From the NCBI RefSeq assembly GCF_000463115.2, contig NZ_AWFX01000049.1, forward strand, positions 124,001 to 188,000: DNA of 64,000 nt. The letters are read 5' to 3'. This document shows, one piece after another, positions 1-10,460 of this stretch (positions within the stretch are counted from its first letter, which is position 1; each line of letters begins with the position of its first letter). The translations under genes and the position numbers were made by a program. The DNA comes from Franconibacter helveticus LMG 23732 (GTDB taxonomy: Bacteria; Pseudomonadota; Gammaproteobacteria; Enterobacterales; Enterobacteriaceae). Below the pieces are notes generated by a model. That model was given only the letters and a program-made list of their open reading frames with translations. It did not search any database and was not told the DNA's origin.

Positions 1-1856
<1,856 letters not shown>

Positions 1857-1895
1857 TGACAGGCGCGCCACTACACTTATCCTCGCACTCTCACT

Positions 1896-1925
1896 GCGGG
1901 CGGTTCGCCGCCCGCTCCTTCGTTG
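1896..1925 (+). terminator. Hairpin after lacZ
   Basis: A perfect 8-bp GC stem (1896-1903 with 1908-1915) closed by a TTCG tetraloop lies 40 bp after the lacZ stop. The following T tract is short and interrupted, so termination may be incomplete. Confidence 0.55.
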
Positions 1926-1937
1926 CGGAGGTATGAA

Positions 1938-2291
1938 ATGAACTATGTCGATGGTTTTGTCGTGGCGGTGCCTGCGGAAAATAAAGCGGCCTACCAGGCG
2001 CTGGCGGAAAAAGCCGCGCCGCTGTTTAAGGAGTTTGGCGCGCTGCGCGTGGTGGAATGCTGGGCGGAGGATGTGCCGGACGGCAGGCTCACCGATTTTC
2101 GCCGCGCCGTGCAGGCCCAGGAAAACGAGGAGGTGGTGTTTAGCTGGATTGAATACCCTTCTAAAGAGGCGCGCGACGCCGCCAATGAAAAAATGATGGC
2201 GGACCCGCGCATGAAGGCGCTTGGCGATGAAATGCCTTTTGACGGCAAGCGGATGATTTACGGCGGTTTCATGCCCATTCTGGATAAATGA
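1938..2291 (+). CDS. ybaA: YbaA, DUF1428 family protein
   Basis: Small cytoplasmic protein of unknown biochemical role, 117 residues as in E. coli YbaA. It carries the family stretches YVDGFVVAVP, FKEFGALRVVECW, FSWIEYPSKE and MPFDGKRMIYGGF. The start is the ATG at 1938, which has a GCGGAGG ribosome-binding site; an in-frame TTG at 1923 would overlap that site. It follows lacZ by 81 bp on the same strand. No catalytic residue can be assigned. Confidence 0.93.
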   Translation: MNYVDGFVVAVPAENKAAYQALAEKAAPLFKEFGALRVVECWAEDVPDGRLTDFRRAVQAQENEEVVFSWIEYPSKEARDAANEKMMADPRMKALGDEMPFDGKRMIYGGFMPILDK

Positions 2292-2292
2292 T

Positions 2293-2841
2293 TTACGAGA
2301 CTTTGGTAAACCATTTTTTGCAGTCCAGCACCTCGCCGTCGGTGCGAAACTGTCCGGCCCCGGCGTAGTGCAGCGTGCGGGGCCACTTTGGTTGCGGCCG
2401 CACCCGCGCTTTCACCACCTCGAAGATAAAAAAGTTGTACTTTTCCACCATAGCGTCGTCATACAGACGGCATTCAAAGCAGGCGTGGCACTCGGCGATG
2501 CCCGGCGCCCGCACCACCTGGCTCTGTTCTTCCGTCAGGCCGAAACGCTGAAATTTATCTTCATCCGCGCCGCTGCAATTACCAATGCGCGCCACCGTTT
2601 GCGCCATCTCTTCGGTCGGCAGGTTTATCACGCACTCGCCGCTTTCCCGGATGATGTCGTAACTGTGATTGCCGGAGGCGATCATGCAGCCCACCAGCGA
2701 CGGAGAAAATTCCAGAATGGTATGTCAGCCCAGAGTCATAATGTTGCGCTCCGCTGCCCGCTGCGAGCTAATCAGCACCACCGGGCCTGGCTCCAGCCAG
2801 TGCCGTATGTGTTCTGTTGGATAATCCGCTTTCTTTGTCAT
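2293..2841 (-). pseudogene. Flavin reductase-like domain protein interrupted by in-frame TGA
   Basis: Read from the ATG at 2839-2841, the frame encodes an FMN-binding split-barrel protein of the flavin reductase/flavoredoxin family: N-terminal HWLEPGPVVLISS, then RNIMTLG, a TGA codon at 2725-2727, then HTILEFSPSLVGCMIAS and a full C-terminal half. Family members have a tryptophan at this point (NIMTxxWH), so one base change TGG to TGA explains the break. The rest of the frame, 182 sense codons in all, is intact, which suggests a recent mutation or a sequencing error. The stop-free 3' part alone (2293-2694) would lack the FMN-binding N-terminus. It converges on ybaA with a 1-bp gap. Selenocysteine is unlikely because relatives have Trp here. 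Confidence 0.8.
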
Positions 2842-2896
2842 CGCCTTGTTCTCACTGTCTGTTTTGAACACACAAAGGCGCTGCCGCAGGCCGATA

Positions 2897-4462
2897 TTAT
2901 GTCAGCAGCGTGGTGTTCTGCTGGGTAAACCAGGCGATGTATTCGCCGGCCGGTAAGGCTTTGCTGTAAAGCCAGCCCTGCCCGAACTGCACGCCGTGCT
3001 GGCGCAACCAGTCCGCCTGGCTTTCGGTCTCAACGCCTTCCGCCACCATTTTGAGCTTCAGGCTTTTCGCCATTTCGATGATGTGCGGCGTGACCTGTTT
3101 ATATTCCAGCGCGTCGACGAAGGATTTGTCGATTTTCAGGATATCGATGGGCAGATCCTGAAGGTAGCTGAGGCTGGAGTAGCCGGTGCCGAAATCGTCG
3201 ATATAAACCGCATGCCCCGCTGCACGCAGCCGCTCGATAACCGGCGAAGTGACTTTGGGGTCGGCGAAGCTGCGTTCGGTAATTTCTAACGCTATCTGGT
3301 GCGGCTCCACCTCCCAGCGCGCCAGCAGCGGGGTCAGCATGTCGAGCAGATGGTCAGAGGCTAAATCTTCCGGCGCGAGATTAATGGAAATATGCATGTC
3401 GGGATGCACATGCAGGTAATCCCCCAGATCGCGAAACACGCTTTCCACCACCTGGCGCGTAATGCGGGTGATAAGCCCGGTTTGTTCGGCAAGCGGTATA
3501 AAGATATCGGGCGTTAACATTGAACCGTCCGGCTGCGGCCAGCGCACCAGCGCTTCGGCGCCCACAACCCGGCCATTCGACAGGTTAACGATGGGTTGAT
3601 AGAAAACCCGCAACTCCGACGCGTTGATCGCATCCAGCAGCCGGTAGCGAGGCGACTGAATACGGCGCAGCAGGCGCAGCGTCAGCACCACCGCCAGGGC
3701 GCTTATCACCACGCCGAGCGGCAGCCAGAGCAGCAGCTGGTCGCGGCTCGCTTTTTCCAGCGGCAGGCGCGAAGCCCAGACCACCAGCGCGAAGCCGGAG
3801 TCTGGCTGGCGGCGGATAAGATAAACGTTGCCCTGGTGCTCGAAGGTACTTAAATTGCTCTGCCGGGCGCGCTGCCAGACGCGCTCGTCAAAGCGCGCGC
3901 TGCTTGCGATAACCCGGTTCTGATTAAGGCCGATTAATGCCACGTCGATAGGCCAGCTGCCGAAGGGGATGACATCGATAAATGACATCGGATCCATCAC
4001 CACCACATGCGATCCAATGCCGAGCGCCACCATATAGTGATAAAAGTTGAGATCGTTGTTTTCGGTAAACCAGACGGCGTAACCTTCGGCGTTAATACGA
4101 TCGGGGCGCGGCCAGAGCCGATCTTCCTCCCGGTTTTCAAGCGATGAGCAAAGCAGCGTGCGGTTACGAATAAACATCACTTCCTGTACATGACGAAAGC
4201 TGAAGGTAAGGCGGCGCATCGTCTTCAGGTGTTCGGGACCACAGGCTTCGCCGCGAAAGCGGTTAATCTCCCAGAGGGCGATTTTTGCCTGCTCTTCCAC
4301 CTGGATGGTACGGCGCAGAGTACGATCGGTGTAGCTGTTCAGTTCGTTAAGGAAGCGTTTTTCCGCCTGGTGATGGGCAAGCCAGATGCTAAACAGCACC
4401 GGCAGCAGTACGGCCAGTGTTAACATCCCGGTTATCAGGCGTACTCGATGTCTGGTCTTCAC
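2897..4462 (-). CDS. pdeB: Cyclic-di-GMP phosphodiesterase with periplasmic CSS-motif sensor (PdeB/YlaB-like)
   Basis: Inner-membrane enzyme predicted to hydrolyse c-di-GMP to pGpG. It has an N-terminal membrane helix (about residues 8-28), a periplasmic domain of about 200 residues containing LLCSS (the CSS motif), a second membrane helix near residue 240, and a C-terminal EAL domain. The EAL domain keeps GAEALVRW, DDFGTGYSSLSYLQDLPID and AEGVE, so it looks catalytically intact. Length is 521 residues versus about 516 in E. coli. I chose the GTG at 4462, where similarity to YlaB begins (VKTRHRVRL); an upstream ATG at 4501 is possible. In K-12 it also follows ybaA. It is divergent from the GntR gene. 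Confidence 0.88.
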   Translation of the reverse strand: MKTRHRVRLITGMLTLAVLLPVLFSIWLAHHQAEKRFLNELNSYTDRTLRRTIQVEEQAKIALWEINRFRGEACGPEHLKTMRRLTFSFRHVQEVMFIRNRTLLCSSLENREEDRLWPRPDRINAEGYAVWFTENNDLNFYHYMVALGIGSHVVVMDPMSFIDVIPFGSWPIDVALIGLNQNRVIASSARFDERVWQRARQSNLSTFEHQGNVYLIRRQPDSGFALVVWASRLPLEKASRDQLLLWLPLGVVISALAVVLTLRLLRRIQSPRYRLLDAINASELRVFYQPIVNLSNGRVVGAEALVRWPQPDGSMLTPDIFIPLAEQTGLITRITRQVVESVFRDLGDYLHVHPDMHISINLAPEDLASDHLLDMLTPLLARWEVEPHQIALEITERSFADPKVTSPVIERLRAAGHAVYIDDFGTGYSSLSYLQDLPIDILKIDKSFVDALEYKQVTPHIIEMAKSLKLKMVAEGVETESQADWLRQHGVQFGQGWLYSKALPAGEYIAWFTQQNTTLLT

Positions 4463-4580
4463 GTCATCCCCGGCTTTCCTGTTGATGTTTATACAAAACA
4501 TCCGGCTCACGTTAGCATAGCGATCCGGGGTCACTTTTGCACAGCGACGAAGCATGATTTCGCAACGGGAGAGCGGTTAA

Positions 4581-5297
4581 GTGAAGAAAAAAGAGTTCGT
4601 GACGCAGGACCTGCTCAGCAAAATTTATCAGCGGGATGAAAACGGCCCGCGCAAGCTGCCGCCGGAGCGCCAGCTTGCCGCCGATTATGGCGTTTCGCGC
4701 TTTACCATTCGTCAGGCGCTGGAGAAGCTGGCAAGCATCGGCGTGGTGCGGGTAGTGCAAGGGTCGGGCATCTGGATTAACGAACAGGCGCGAGCCAACC
4801 CTCTGGTGTATAACTCCATCACTGAAAAACGCTTCGACCAGATCCGTTATCGAATGGTAAGCCTGCATAAAAAACTGCCCGACAGCGAGGCGCGGCAGGC
4901 GTTTGGGCTGGCCGAAGGGGAATATATCTGGCAGTTCTGCCGCCTGCGGTTTGTGGACGGCGAGGCGGTGCAGATTGAGATCTCTCGCATGCCGGTCAGC
5001 GCCTTTCCCGATCTCACGCAGCAGGTGATTGAGCGCTCGATCCAGCAGTATGTGCTGGCTAAGGGTTACCGCATTTCGCATCTGCTTACCACTTACCAGG
5101 CGGTGAGCGTGAGCCGCGAACAGGCGGCCTTATTAGGCTGCAAAAAAAACATGCCGGCCATGCGCATCAGCAATCGCGGCATTCTGGAAGGGGGCCGGAT
5201 TTATGAAATAAGCGAGATTGTCGATATCAACTACAGCTGTACTTACGTCATTCCTTTTAATCGCGACAATCTCGCCTTTCGCCAGGGCGAATCCTGA
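4581..5297 (+). CDS. GntR-family transcriptional regulator (UTRA effector domain)
   Basis: Cytoplasmic repressor-type protein of 238 residues. The N-terminal winged helix carries LPPERQLAADYGVSRFTIRQ at about residues 26-45. The UTRA ligand-binding domain spans about 80-235 and would bind a sugar or sugar-phosphate effector. The start is the GTG at 4581 behind a GGAGAG site. It is convergent with the dehydratase gene (2-bp gap) and in the same cluster as the PTS gene, which it probably regulates. Repeated TTTTATTGG sequences upstream of the PTS gene are candidate operators. The effector is not evident from sequence. Confidence 0.85.
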   Translation: MKKKEFVTQDLLSKIYQRDENGPRKLPPERQLAADYGVSRFTIRQALEKLASIGVVRVVQGSGIWINEQARANPLVYNSITEKRFDQIRYRMVSLHKKLPDSEARQAFGLAEGEYIWQFCRLRFVDGEAVQIEISRMPVSAFPDLTQQVIERSIQQYVLAKGYRISHLLTTYQAVSVSREQAALLGCKKNMPAMRISNRGILEGGRIYEISEIVDINYSCTYVIPFNRDNLAFRQGES

Positions 5298-5299
5298 TA

Positions 5300-6499
5300 T
5301 CAGGGCGTGTGAATAGCGCCGTTGGGCAGGCGGCTTTGCGTCCACTCATGCGCCCGGTACACCACCGGCCAGCGGCTTGCCTCCTCTTCATCAAACCCGA
5401 CGCCGATACCGGGCTGCTGCGGGGCATACAGATAACCGTTTTCCGGCGCGATGGCGCCCGCAAAGATAGAGCCGGTTTGCGCATTATGCGGGATGTACTC
5501 CTGGATAGCGGCGTTGTGCAGATAAATATTCAGGTGCGTGTTCACCGCCACGCCGATGGGCGTCATATCGCCAGGACCATGCCAGGCTACGCGTACGCCG
5601 AAGGCCTGGCAAAATATGGCGAGCTTCAGGGCAGGCGTAATGCCGCCGATCTGCGAAACGTGGCAGCGGATAAAGTCGATGCGCCGGTTCACTATCAGGT
5701 CATGCCACTCCGCCGGGTTATTAAATAGCTCGCCCATCGCCAGCGGTACGCTGCTGTGCTGGCGCACCTGTTCAAGCCAGGCGCTTTGCGAAGGCGGCAG
5801 GATATCTTCGATAAACCAGGGCTGGTAAGGCTCCAGCGCTTTGGCGAGCTGCACCGCCTGCTGCGGGAAAAGCCGTTCATGTACGTCATGCAGAATGTGA
5901 AAGCGCTGGCCATATTTCTCGCGCAGCATTTTGAACATCTCTACCGTGCTGGCGAGGTATTCATCCTGATCGTAATAGGCGCCGGGGGAGGGGGCGCGAG
6001 TGGCGTGCATCGCCTGCGCCACGCCGCCGTAAAAGCCGGTCTGGCAGCGAATATGGCGGTAGCCCTGAGCCAGCAGCGCGTCGATTTCCTCGCAAAGGGC
6101 TTGCGGCGTCTCGCCGCTGGCATGCGTATAGGCCGCGATAGCGTCTTTCGATTTTCCGCCGAAGAGTTGATAAAGCGGCATGCCCGCCAGCTGCGCTTTG
6201 ATATCCCACAGCGCCATATCCACTCCGGCGATGGCGTTGTTCATAATCGGGCCGTTGCGCCAGTAAGCGTTGACCATCATCATTTGCCACAGGTCTTCGA
6301 TGTCGTTGGCGTCTCGCCCCACCAGCAGCGGCCTGAGGTAGTCATCGACCAGGGTTTTAACCGCCAGCGGACGCTGCTGGAAAGTGGCACAGCCGTGGCC
6401 GGTCACGCCTTTGTTTGTGCGCACCCGCACCACCACCAGGTTATGACGATCGGGACGAGTAATAAAACATTCGACATTTTCAATAAGCGTTGGCGACAC
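5300..6499 (-). CDS. Enolase-superfamily acid-sugar dehydratase (ManD/RspA clade)
   Basis: Mandelate racemase/muconate lactonizing-type protein of 399 residues, close to the usual 400-405 of the mannonate dehydratase/RspA clade. Visible residues: metal ligands D205 (HDVHERL), E231 (FIEDILPP) and E257 (MGELF); H207 of the DxH pair; H307 in [12 protein letters not shown]334 in IQEYI. The reaction would be Mg-dependent dehydration of an acid sugar to a 2-keto-3-deoxy sugar acid. Many members of this clade have low or no mannonate dehydratase activity, so substrate and even catalysis are uncertain. It is divergent from the PTS gene and convergent with the GntR gene. Confidence 0.85.
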   Translation of the reverse strand: MSPTLIENVECFITRPDRHNLVVVRVRTNKGVTGHGCATFQQRPLAVKTLVDDYLRPLLVGRDANDIEDLWQMMMVNAYWRNGPIMNNAIAGVDMALWDIKAQLAGMPLYQLFGGKSKDAIAAYTHASGETPQALCEEIDALLAQGYRHIRCQTGFYGGVAQAMHATRAPSPGAYYDQDEYLASTVEMFKMLREKYGQRFHILHDVHERLFPQQAVQLAKALEPYQPWFIEDILPPSQSAWLEQVRQHSSVPLAMGELFNNPAEWHDLIVNRRIDFIRCHVSQIGGITPALKLAIFCQAFGVRVAWHGPGDMTPIGVAVNTHLNIYLHNAAIQEYIPHNAQTGSIFAGAIAPENGYLYAPQQPGIGVGFDEEEASRWPVVYRAHEWTQSRLPNGAIHTP

Positions 6500-6791
6500 C
6501 GTAAATACTCCCTGCGGCTGGTCAGAATAAATTTTAAAAGGCTTTTATTTACTATTGCCGCAAATTAAAGGGCGCGTAAACCGCTTTTTTCGGGAAAATT
6601 TTATTGGTTTGTTATTGCCGTCTTTTTTTCTGTAAATACCGTACCAATTGCTATGGGGGCTGCTTTTTGTTCCCTCTCACAGCTTAAAGTGTGACGGAAA
6701 TCCAGTTTTATTGGTTTGTTTTGTCGTGTGCCTTTCTCTACTCTTGAGGCTGAATAATGCCAAAAATAATAATGTGATAGCGGGAGAGGTT
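6500..6791. promoter_or_regulatory. Divergent control region between dehydratase and PTS genes
   Basis: AT-rich 292-bp region. It contains a perfect 15-bp direct repeat, TTTTATTGGTTTGTT, at 6599-6613 and 6706-6720 (start-to-start 107 bp, about ten helical turns), plus an inverted half-site ACCAAT at 6643-6648. These are the best candidates for binding sites of the adjacent GntR regulator. No canonical CRP site is obvious; a lone TGTGA half-site lies near 6690. Confidence 0.5.
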
Positions 6792-8159
6792 ATGGGGACG
6801 CATGAGGCCGTAAATAATATTATTCGTCTCGTAGGCGGGGCGGAAAATATTAATAAAGTCTGGCACTGCATGACGCGCTTAAGGTTTGACTTAATCGACG
6901 ATAATAAAGTGGAGCAGGCGGAAATTAAAAAAGTGCCGGGCGTGCTGGGGGCGCAACTGCAAAGCGACCAGTTCCAGGTAATTATCGGCCCGAAAGTGAA
7001 CAGCTGGTATGAGCAAATGCTGGCGGCGCTTGGCGGCGAAACGACGTCCCCGGCAACAAGCGAAAAAGGGCGCAAGAGCCTGGTTTCGCTGTTTATGGAC
7101 ACGGTTTCCGGCGTTTTTGGCCCGATTGTGCCCGCCATTGCCGGGGCGGGAATGATAAAAGGGTTGCTTGCCGGGCTGATAGCGCTGGGCGCAGTGCCGG
7201 CAAAAAGCGACACGGTCATTGTTATCGATCTTATCGCGAGCGGCGTGTTCTATTTTCTGCCGTTTTTTCTCGCCGTCTCAGCGGCGAAAATCTTCAAAAC
7301 TAACGAATACCTGGCGGCGGCGGTGGCGGCCTGCCTGATGTACCCTTCGCTTATTGAAGCGGCGAAAGCGCTCGCCAGCCACGCCCCGGACGCAGTCAAC
7401 GCTTTCTGGTTCCTGAACGCTATCCCGGTTTCGGTATTTAACTATTCGGCGAGCGTTATTCCGGTGATTTTCTCGGTGCTGGCGCTTAGCTATATCCACC
7501 GCTGGGTGGACAGCTTTATGCCGGACGCGCTGAAAACTGTGTTTACTCCCACCCTGACGCTGTTTCTGGCGGCGCTGGTGGCGCTGGTGGTGATAGGCCC
7601 GCTTGGCATCTGGCTTGGCAAGGCGCTGGCATGGTTTATTGAGGGGCTGTTCGGCGTTTCGGCGAGCTTTGCCGGGCTGATTGTCGGCGCGATCCGCCCG
7701 GTGGCTATTCTTACCGGCATGCACCACGCCATGACGCCCATCGCGCTGCAAAACTTCAGCGATCGCGGCTATGACATGCTGATGCCGATGATGTTTATGG
7801 CCAATATGGCGATTGCCGGTTCAACCTTCGCCATCTGGCGCTTAAGCCGGGCGCGCAACGACAAAAGCGTGGCGTTTTCCGCCGCGGTTTCGGCGCTGCT
7901 TGGCATTACGGAACCGGCGCTGTTCGGCGTGCTGACGCGCTATAAAAAGGCGTTTATCGCCGCGACGCTTGCCAGCTCGCTCGCTTCAGCCTTTATCGCC
8001 TTTTTCGGCGTTCGGCTTTACGGCTATATTCTGTCGAGCATTTTCAGCCTGCCTGCCTATATCGGCCCGTACTTTATCTTCGCCCTGCTGGGCGTCGCGC
8101 TGGCGCTGGTCATCTCTTTTGTGCTGACTACGCTGCTGCTCAAGCGTGACGAGGTATAA
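6792..8159 (+). CDS. PTS EIIBC component, beta-glucoside/sucrose-type family
   Basis: Inner-membrane sugar phosphotransferase permease of 455 residues. The N-terminal EIIB domain has the phosphorylated cysteine C26 in WHCMTRLRF; the EIIC domain (about residues 105-450) has around ten hydrophobic helices and the family segment GMHHAMTPI. It has no EIIA domain, so phosphate must come from a separate EIIA such as Crr, as in sucrose, trehalose and MurNAc systems. The ATG at 6792 has a GGGAGAGG site; upstream in-frame codons are non-coding in character. The cluster has no phospho-glycosidase or sugar-phosphate kinase. Substrate unknown. Confidence 0.87.
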   Translation: MGTHEAVNNIIRLVGGAENINKVWHCMTRLRFDLIDDNKVEQAEIKKVPGVLGAQLQSDQFQVIIGPKVNSWYEQMLAALGGETTSPATSEKGRKSLVSLFMDTVSGVFGPIVPAIAGAGMIKGLLAGLIALGAVPAKSDTVIVIDLIASGVFYFLPFFLAVSAAKIFKTNEYLAAAVAACLMYPSLIEAAKALASHAPDAVNAFWFLNAIPVSVFNYSASVIPVIFSVLALSYIHRWVDSFMPDALKTVFTPTLTLFLAALVALVVIGPLGIWLGKALAWFIEGLFGVSASFAGLIVGAIRPVAILTGMHHAMTPIALQNFSDRGYDMLMPMMFMANMAIAGSTFAIWRLSRARNDKSVAFSAAVSALLGITEPALFGVLTRYKKAFIAATLASSLASAFIAFFGVRLYGYILSSIFSLPAYIGPYFIFALLGVALALVISFVLTTLLLKRDEV

Positions 8160-8160
8160 G

Positions 8161-8184
8161 CGCCCCCGGCCAGCCCGGGGGGCA
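8161..8184. terminator. GC hairpin between convergent PTS and metI-like genes
   Basis: A strong stem of C5GG paired with CCG6 lies in the 27 bp between the two convergent stop codons. No T tract is present, so a terminator role for either side is inferred from position. Confidence 0.4.
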
Positions 8185-8186
8185 GG

Positions 8187-8846
8187 TTAACGGCGATGGG
8201 CGAGGCGGCGCACCAGCCTGTCGCCGCATGACTGCGCCAGTTGCACCAGCGCCACGAGGATAACCACGGTGCCTGCCATGATCTGGTCATTAAAGCGCTG
8301 ATAGCCGTAGCGGATGGCGAGGTCGCCCAGCCCGCCGCCGCCGATAACGCCCGCCATGGAAGAGAAGCCAATCAGCATCACGACGGTAAGCGTAATGCCT
8401 GCCAAAATAGCGGGCAGCGCTTCCGGCAGCAGCGCTTTGACGATAACGTGCCAGACCGTGCCGCCCATCGACAAAATCGCTTCAATGCGTCCTTTATCCA
8501 CCTCATCCAGCGCGTTTTCCACCACCCGGGCAAAAAAGGGAAACGCGCCGATGGTAATGGGCACTACCGCCGCCGTGCTGCCAAGCGTGGTGCCGATAAG
8601 CAGGCGGGTGAAAGGGATGAGCGCCACCAGCAGCACGATAAACGGCAGCGAACGGCCAATATTGATTATCGCGCCCAACAGCGCATTCAGGTGCGGCAGC
8701 GGATAAACGCCGTTGCGGCGGGAGATAAACAGCAACACGCCGACCGGCAACCCCACCAGCACGGTAAGCAATGCCGCAAGCCCTACCATATAAAGCGTTT
8801 CCAGCGTGCCGTTAAGCAGGATCGGCCAGACCTCTTCCCAGCTCAT
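8187..8846 (-). CDS. MetI-like ABC transporter permease (first MetNIQ-type system)
   Basis: Inner-membrane permease of the methionine-uptake ABC family, 219 residues, with five predicted helices and the EAA-type cytoplasmic loop ending in [16 protein letters not shown] (about 140-155). The ATG at 8846 gives a 4-bp ATGA overlap with the upstream ATPase gene; an ATG four codons earlier is possible. It is last in the order oxygenase, metQ-like, metN-like, metI-like. The substrate could be D- or L-methionine or another sulfur compound; the oxygenase partner suggests the latter. Confidence 0.88.
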   Translation of the reverse strand: MSWEEVWPILLNGTLETLYMVGLAALLTVLVGLPVGVLLFISRRNGVYPLPHLNALLGAIINIGRSLPFIVLLVALIPFTRLLIGTTLGSTAAVVPITIGAFPFFARVVENALDEVDKGRIEAILSMGGTVWHVIVKALLPEALPAILAGITLTVVMLIGFSSMAGVIGGGGLGDLAIRYGYQRFNDQIMAGTVVILVALVQLAQSCGDRLVRRLAHRR

Positions 8847-9634
8847 GCTACGTCCCATAATGTCCTCTCATCCACCCCGTGGCGGCGTAAAAATGCCTGC
8901 TGGGTTACGCTGTCGCGCACCAGCGTCTGGCGCAGCCTTGACCAGGGCGTTTGCAACAGTTCGCCCAGACTGCCGCTTTCGACCAGTTCGCCGTTTTCCA
9001 GCAGCGCGGCGTGGTCGCAAATCGCTTTCAGCACCTCCAGCTCATGGGTTATCAGCACGATGGTCAGGCCAAGCTGGCGGTTAATACTGGCAAGCAGATC
9101 CAGTACCGAGGCGGTTGTCTCCGGGTCCAGCGCGCTAGTGGCTTCGTCGCACAGCAGAAAATCGGGCCGGGCGGCCAGCGCCCGGGCGATGCCAACCCGC
9201 TGTTTTTGCCCGCCGGAAAGCTGGGAAGGAAAAGCCCGCGCTTTGTCGCTAAGCCCCACCAGCGAGAGCAGCTCCGCCACCCGCGCCTCTCTCAGCGCGC
9301 GGGGAACGCCCGCTATCTCAAGCGCCACCGCCACGTTGTCGGCAACATTACGCGCATGCAGCAAATTAAAATGCTGGAAGATCATGCCGGTGCGCTGGCG
9401 ATGCTGGCGCAGCTCCCGGGGGCCGAGCCGGGTAATCTCCTGGCCGTTCATCAGGATGCGGCCCGATGTGGGCCGCTCCAGCAGGTTGAGACAGCGGATA
9501 AGCGTACTTTTACCGGCGCCGCTGCGGCCCAGAATGCCGTAGATTGCGCCATCCGGCACGGTCAGGGAAACCTCGTTCAGCGCCGGTCGGCCTTCTCCGG
9601 CGTACACTTTGCTCAGCCGCTCGATGACGATCAT
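8843..9634 (-). CDS. MetN-like ABC transporter ATPase lacking the NIL domain
   Basis: Cytoplasmic ATPase energising the importer. Walker [10 protein letters not shown] (36-44), signature LSGGQKQR (139-146), Walker [12 protein letters not shown] and the H-loop ITHE are present. It has only 263 residues, whereas E. coli MetN has about 343: the C-terminal NIL/ACT-like domain, which binds methionine and mediates trans-inhibition, is absent. What remains after the ATPase core is a short helical tail. It overlaps metQ-like and metI-like genes by 4 bp each, indicating translational coupling. Confidence 0.9.
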   Translation of the reverse strand: MIVIERLSKVYAGEGRPALNEVSLTVPDGAIYGILGRSGAGKSTLIRCLNLLERPTSGRILMNGQEITRLGPRELRQHRQRTGMIFQHFNLLHARNVADNVAVALEIAGVPRALREARVAELLSLVGLSDKARAFPSQLSGGQKQRVGIARALAARPDFLLCDEATSALDPETTASVLDLLASINRQLGLTIVLITHELEVLKAICDHAALLENGELVESGSLGELLQTPWSRLRQTLVRDSVTQQAFLRRHGVDERTLWDVA

Positions 9635-10437
9635 GACTGCGGCGCCACCGGGATCACCGAGCCGTTGTAGTGCTGGCGAATAAACTGCGCCACCTGCGGC
9701 GACTGTAGATCTTTCGCCAGTTCTTTGATGCGCGGATCGCTTGCCAGATTCGGGTTGGTGACCAGAATATTGGCGTACGGGTTATGCTCCGCGCTCTCAA
9801 GCCCCAGCGCATCTTTAGCAGGGGTCAACCCCGCTTCCAGCGCGTAATTGCCGTTGATCACCGCCAGGCTGACATCATCCAGCGTACGGGGGATCTGCGG
9901 CGACTCCACTTCAAGGATCTTAAGTTTTTTCGGGTTTTCAGCGATGTCTTTCGGCGTGGCGAGGACGTTCGCCGGATCGCTAAAGCCTGGCTTGAGCTTG
10001 ATAAGCCCCTGGCTTTGCAGCAGGAAGAGCGCGCGGCTTAAGTTGGTCACGTTATTGGGTACGGCGACGGTGGCGTTTTCCGGCACAGATGCCAGATCTT
10101 TATATTTACGTGAGTAGATGCCGAGCGGCTCAATGTGGACCGTGGCGGCGATGGCGAAGGTTTTGCCGAGCGCCTTTTCCTGGTCTTTCAGATAGGGAGC
10201 ATGCTGGAAATAGTTAGCGTCTACGTCACCGTTCGCCAGCAGCTCATTGGCATTTACGCCGCTGGTAAGCTCCACCACCTGTAAGTCGAGTTTCGGGTCA
10301 ATTTTCTTAATGAAGTTAAGGATTTCAGCGTGCGGCACCGGATCCGCCGCAATGCGAAGCGGCCCGGCGGCGAAAGCGGAGAAGGCCAGAGAAAGCGACA
10401 GCGCGGTTCCTGCCAGCGTAAAAGCGGCATGTTTCAT
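9631..10437 (-). CDS. MetQ-like (NLPA family) periplasmic binding protein
   Basis: Substrate-binding protein of 268 residues. The Sec signal peptide ends in AFA|AG at about residue 23 and contains no cysteine, so unlike E. coli MetQ it should be a soluble periplasmic protein and not a lipoprotein. NLPA-family features are clear: [33 protein letters not shown] and the [17 protein letters not shown] segment. Ligand unknown. It lies 23 bp downstream of the oxygenase gene and overlaps the ATPase gene by 4 bp. Confidence 0.9.
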   Translation of the reverse strand: MKHAAFTLAGTALSLSLAFSAFAAGPLRIAADPVPHAEILNFIKKIDPKLDLQVVELTSGVNANELLANGDVDANYFQHAPYLKDQEKALGKTFAIAATVHIEPLGIYSRKYKDLASVPENATVAVPNNVTNLSRALFLLQSQGLIKLKPGFSDPANVLATPKDIAENPKKLKILEVESPQIPRTLDDVSLAVINGNYALEAGLTPAKDALGLESAEHNPYANILVTNPNLASDPRIKELAKDLQSPQVAQFIRQHYNGSVIPVAPQS

Positions 10438-10460
10438 AAGCAGTTTTCCTTTTTAGTTCG

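Noticed and set aside
2725..2727. Selenocysteine at the TGA of the flavin reductase-like gene
   Set aside because: Family members have Trp here and I saw no SECIS-like hairpin directly after the codon; a nonsense mutation is simpler.
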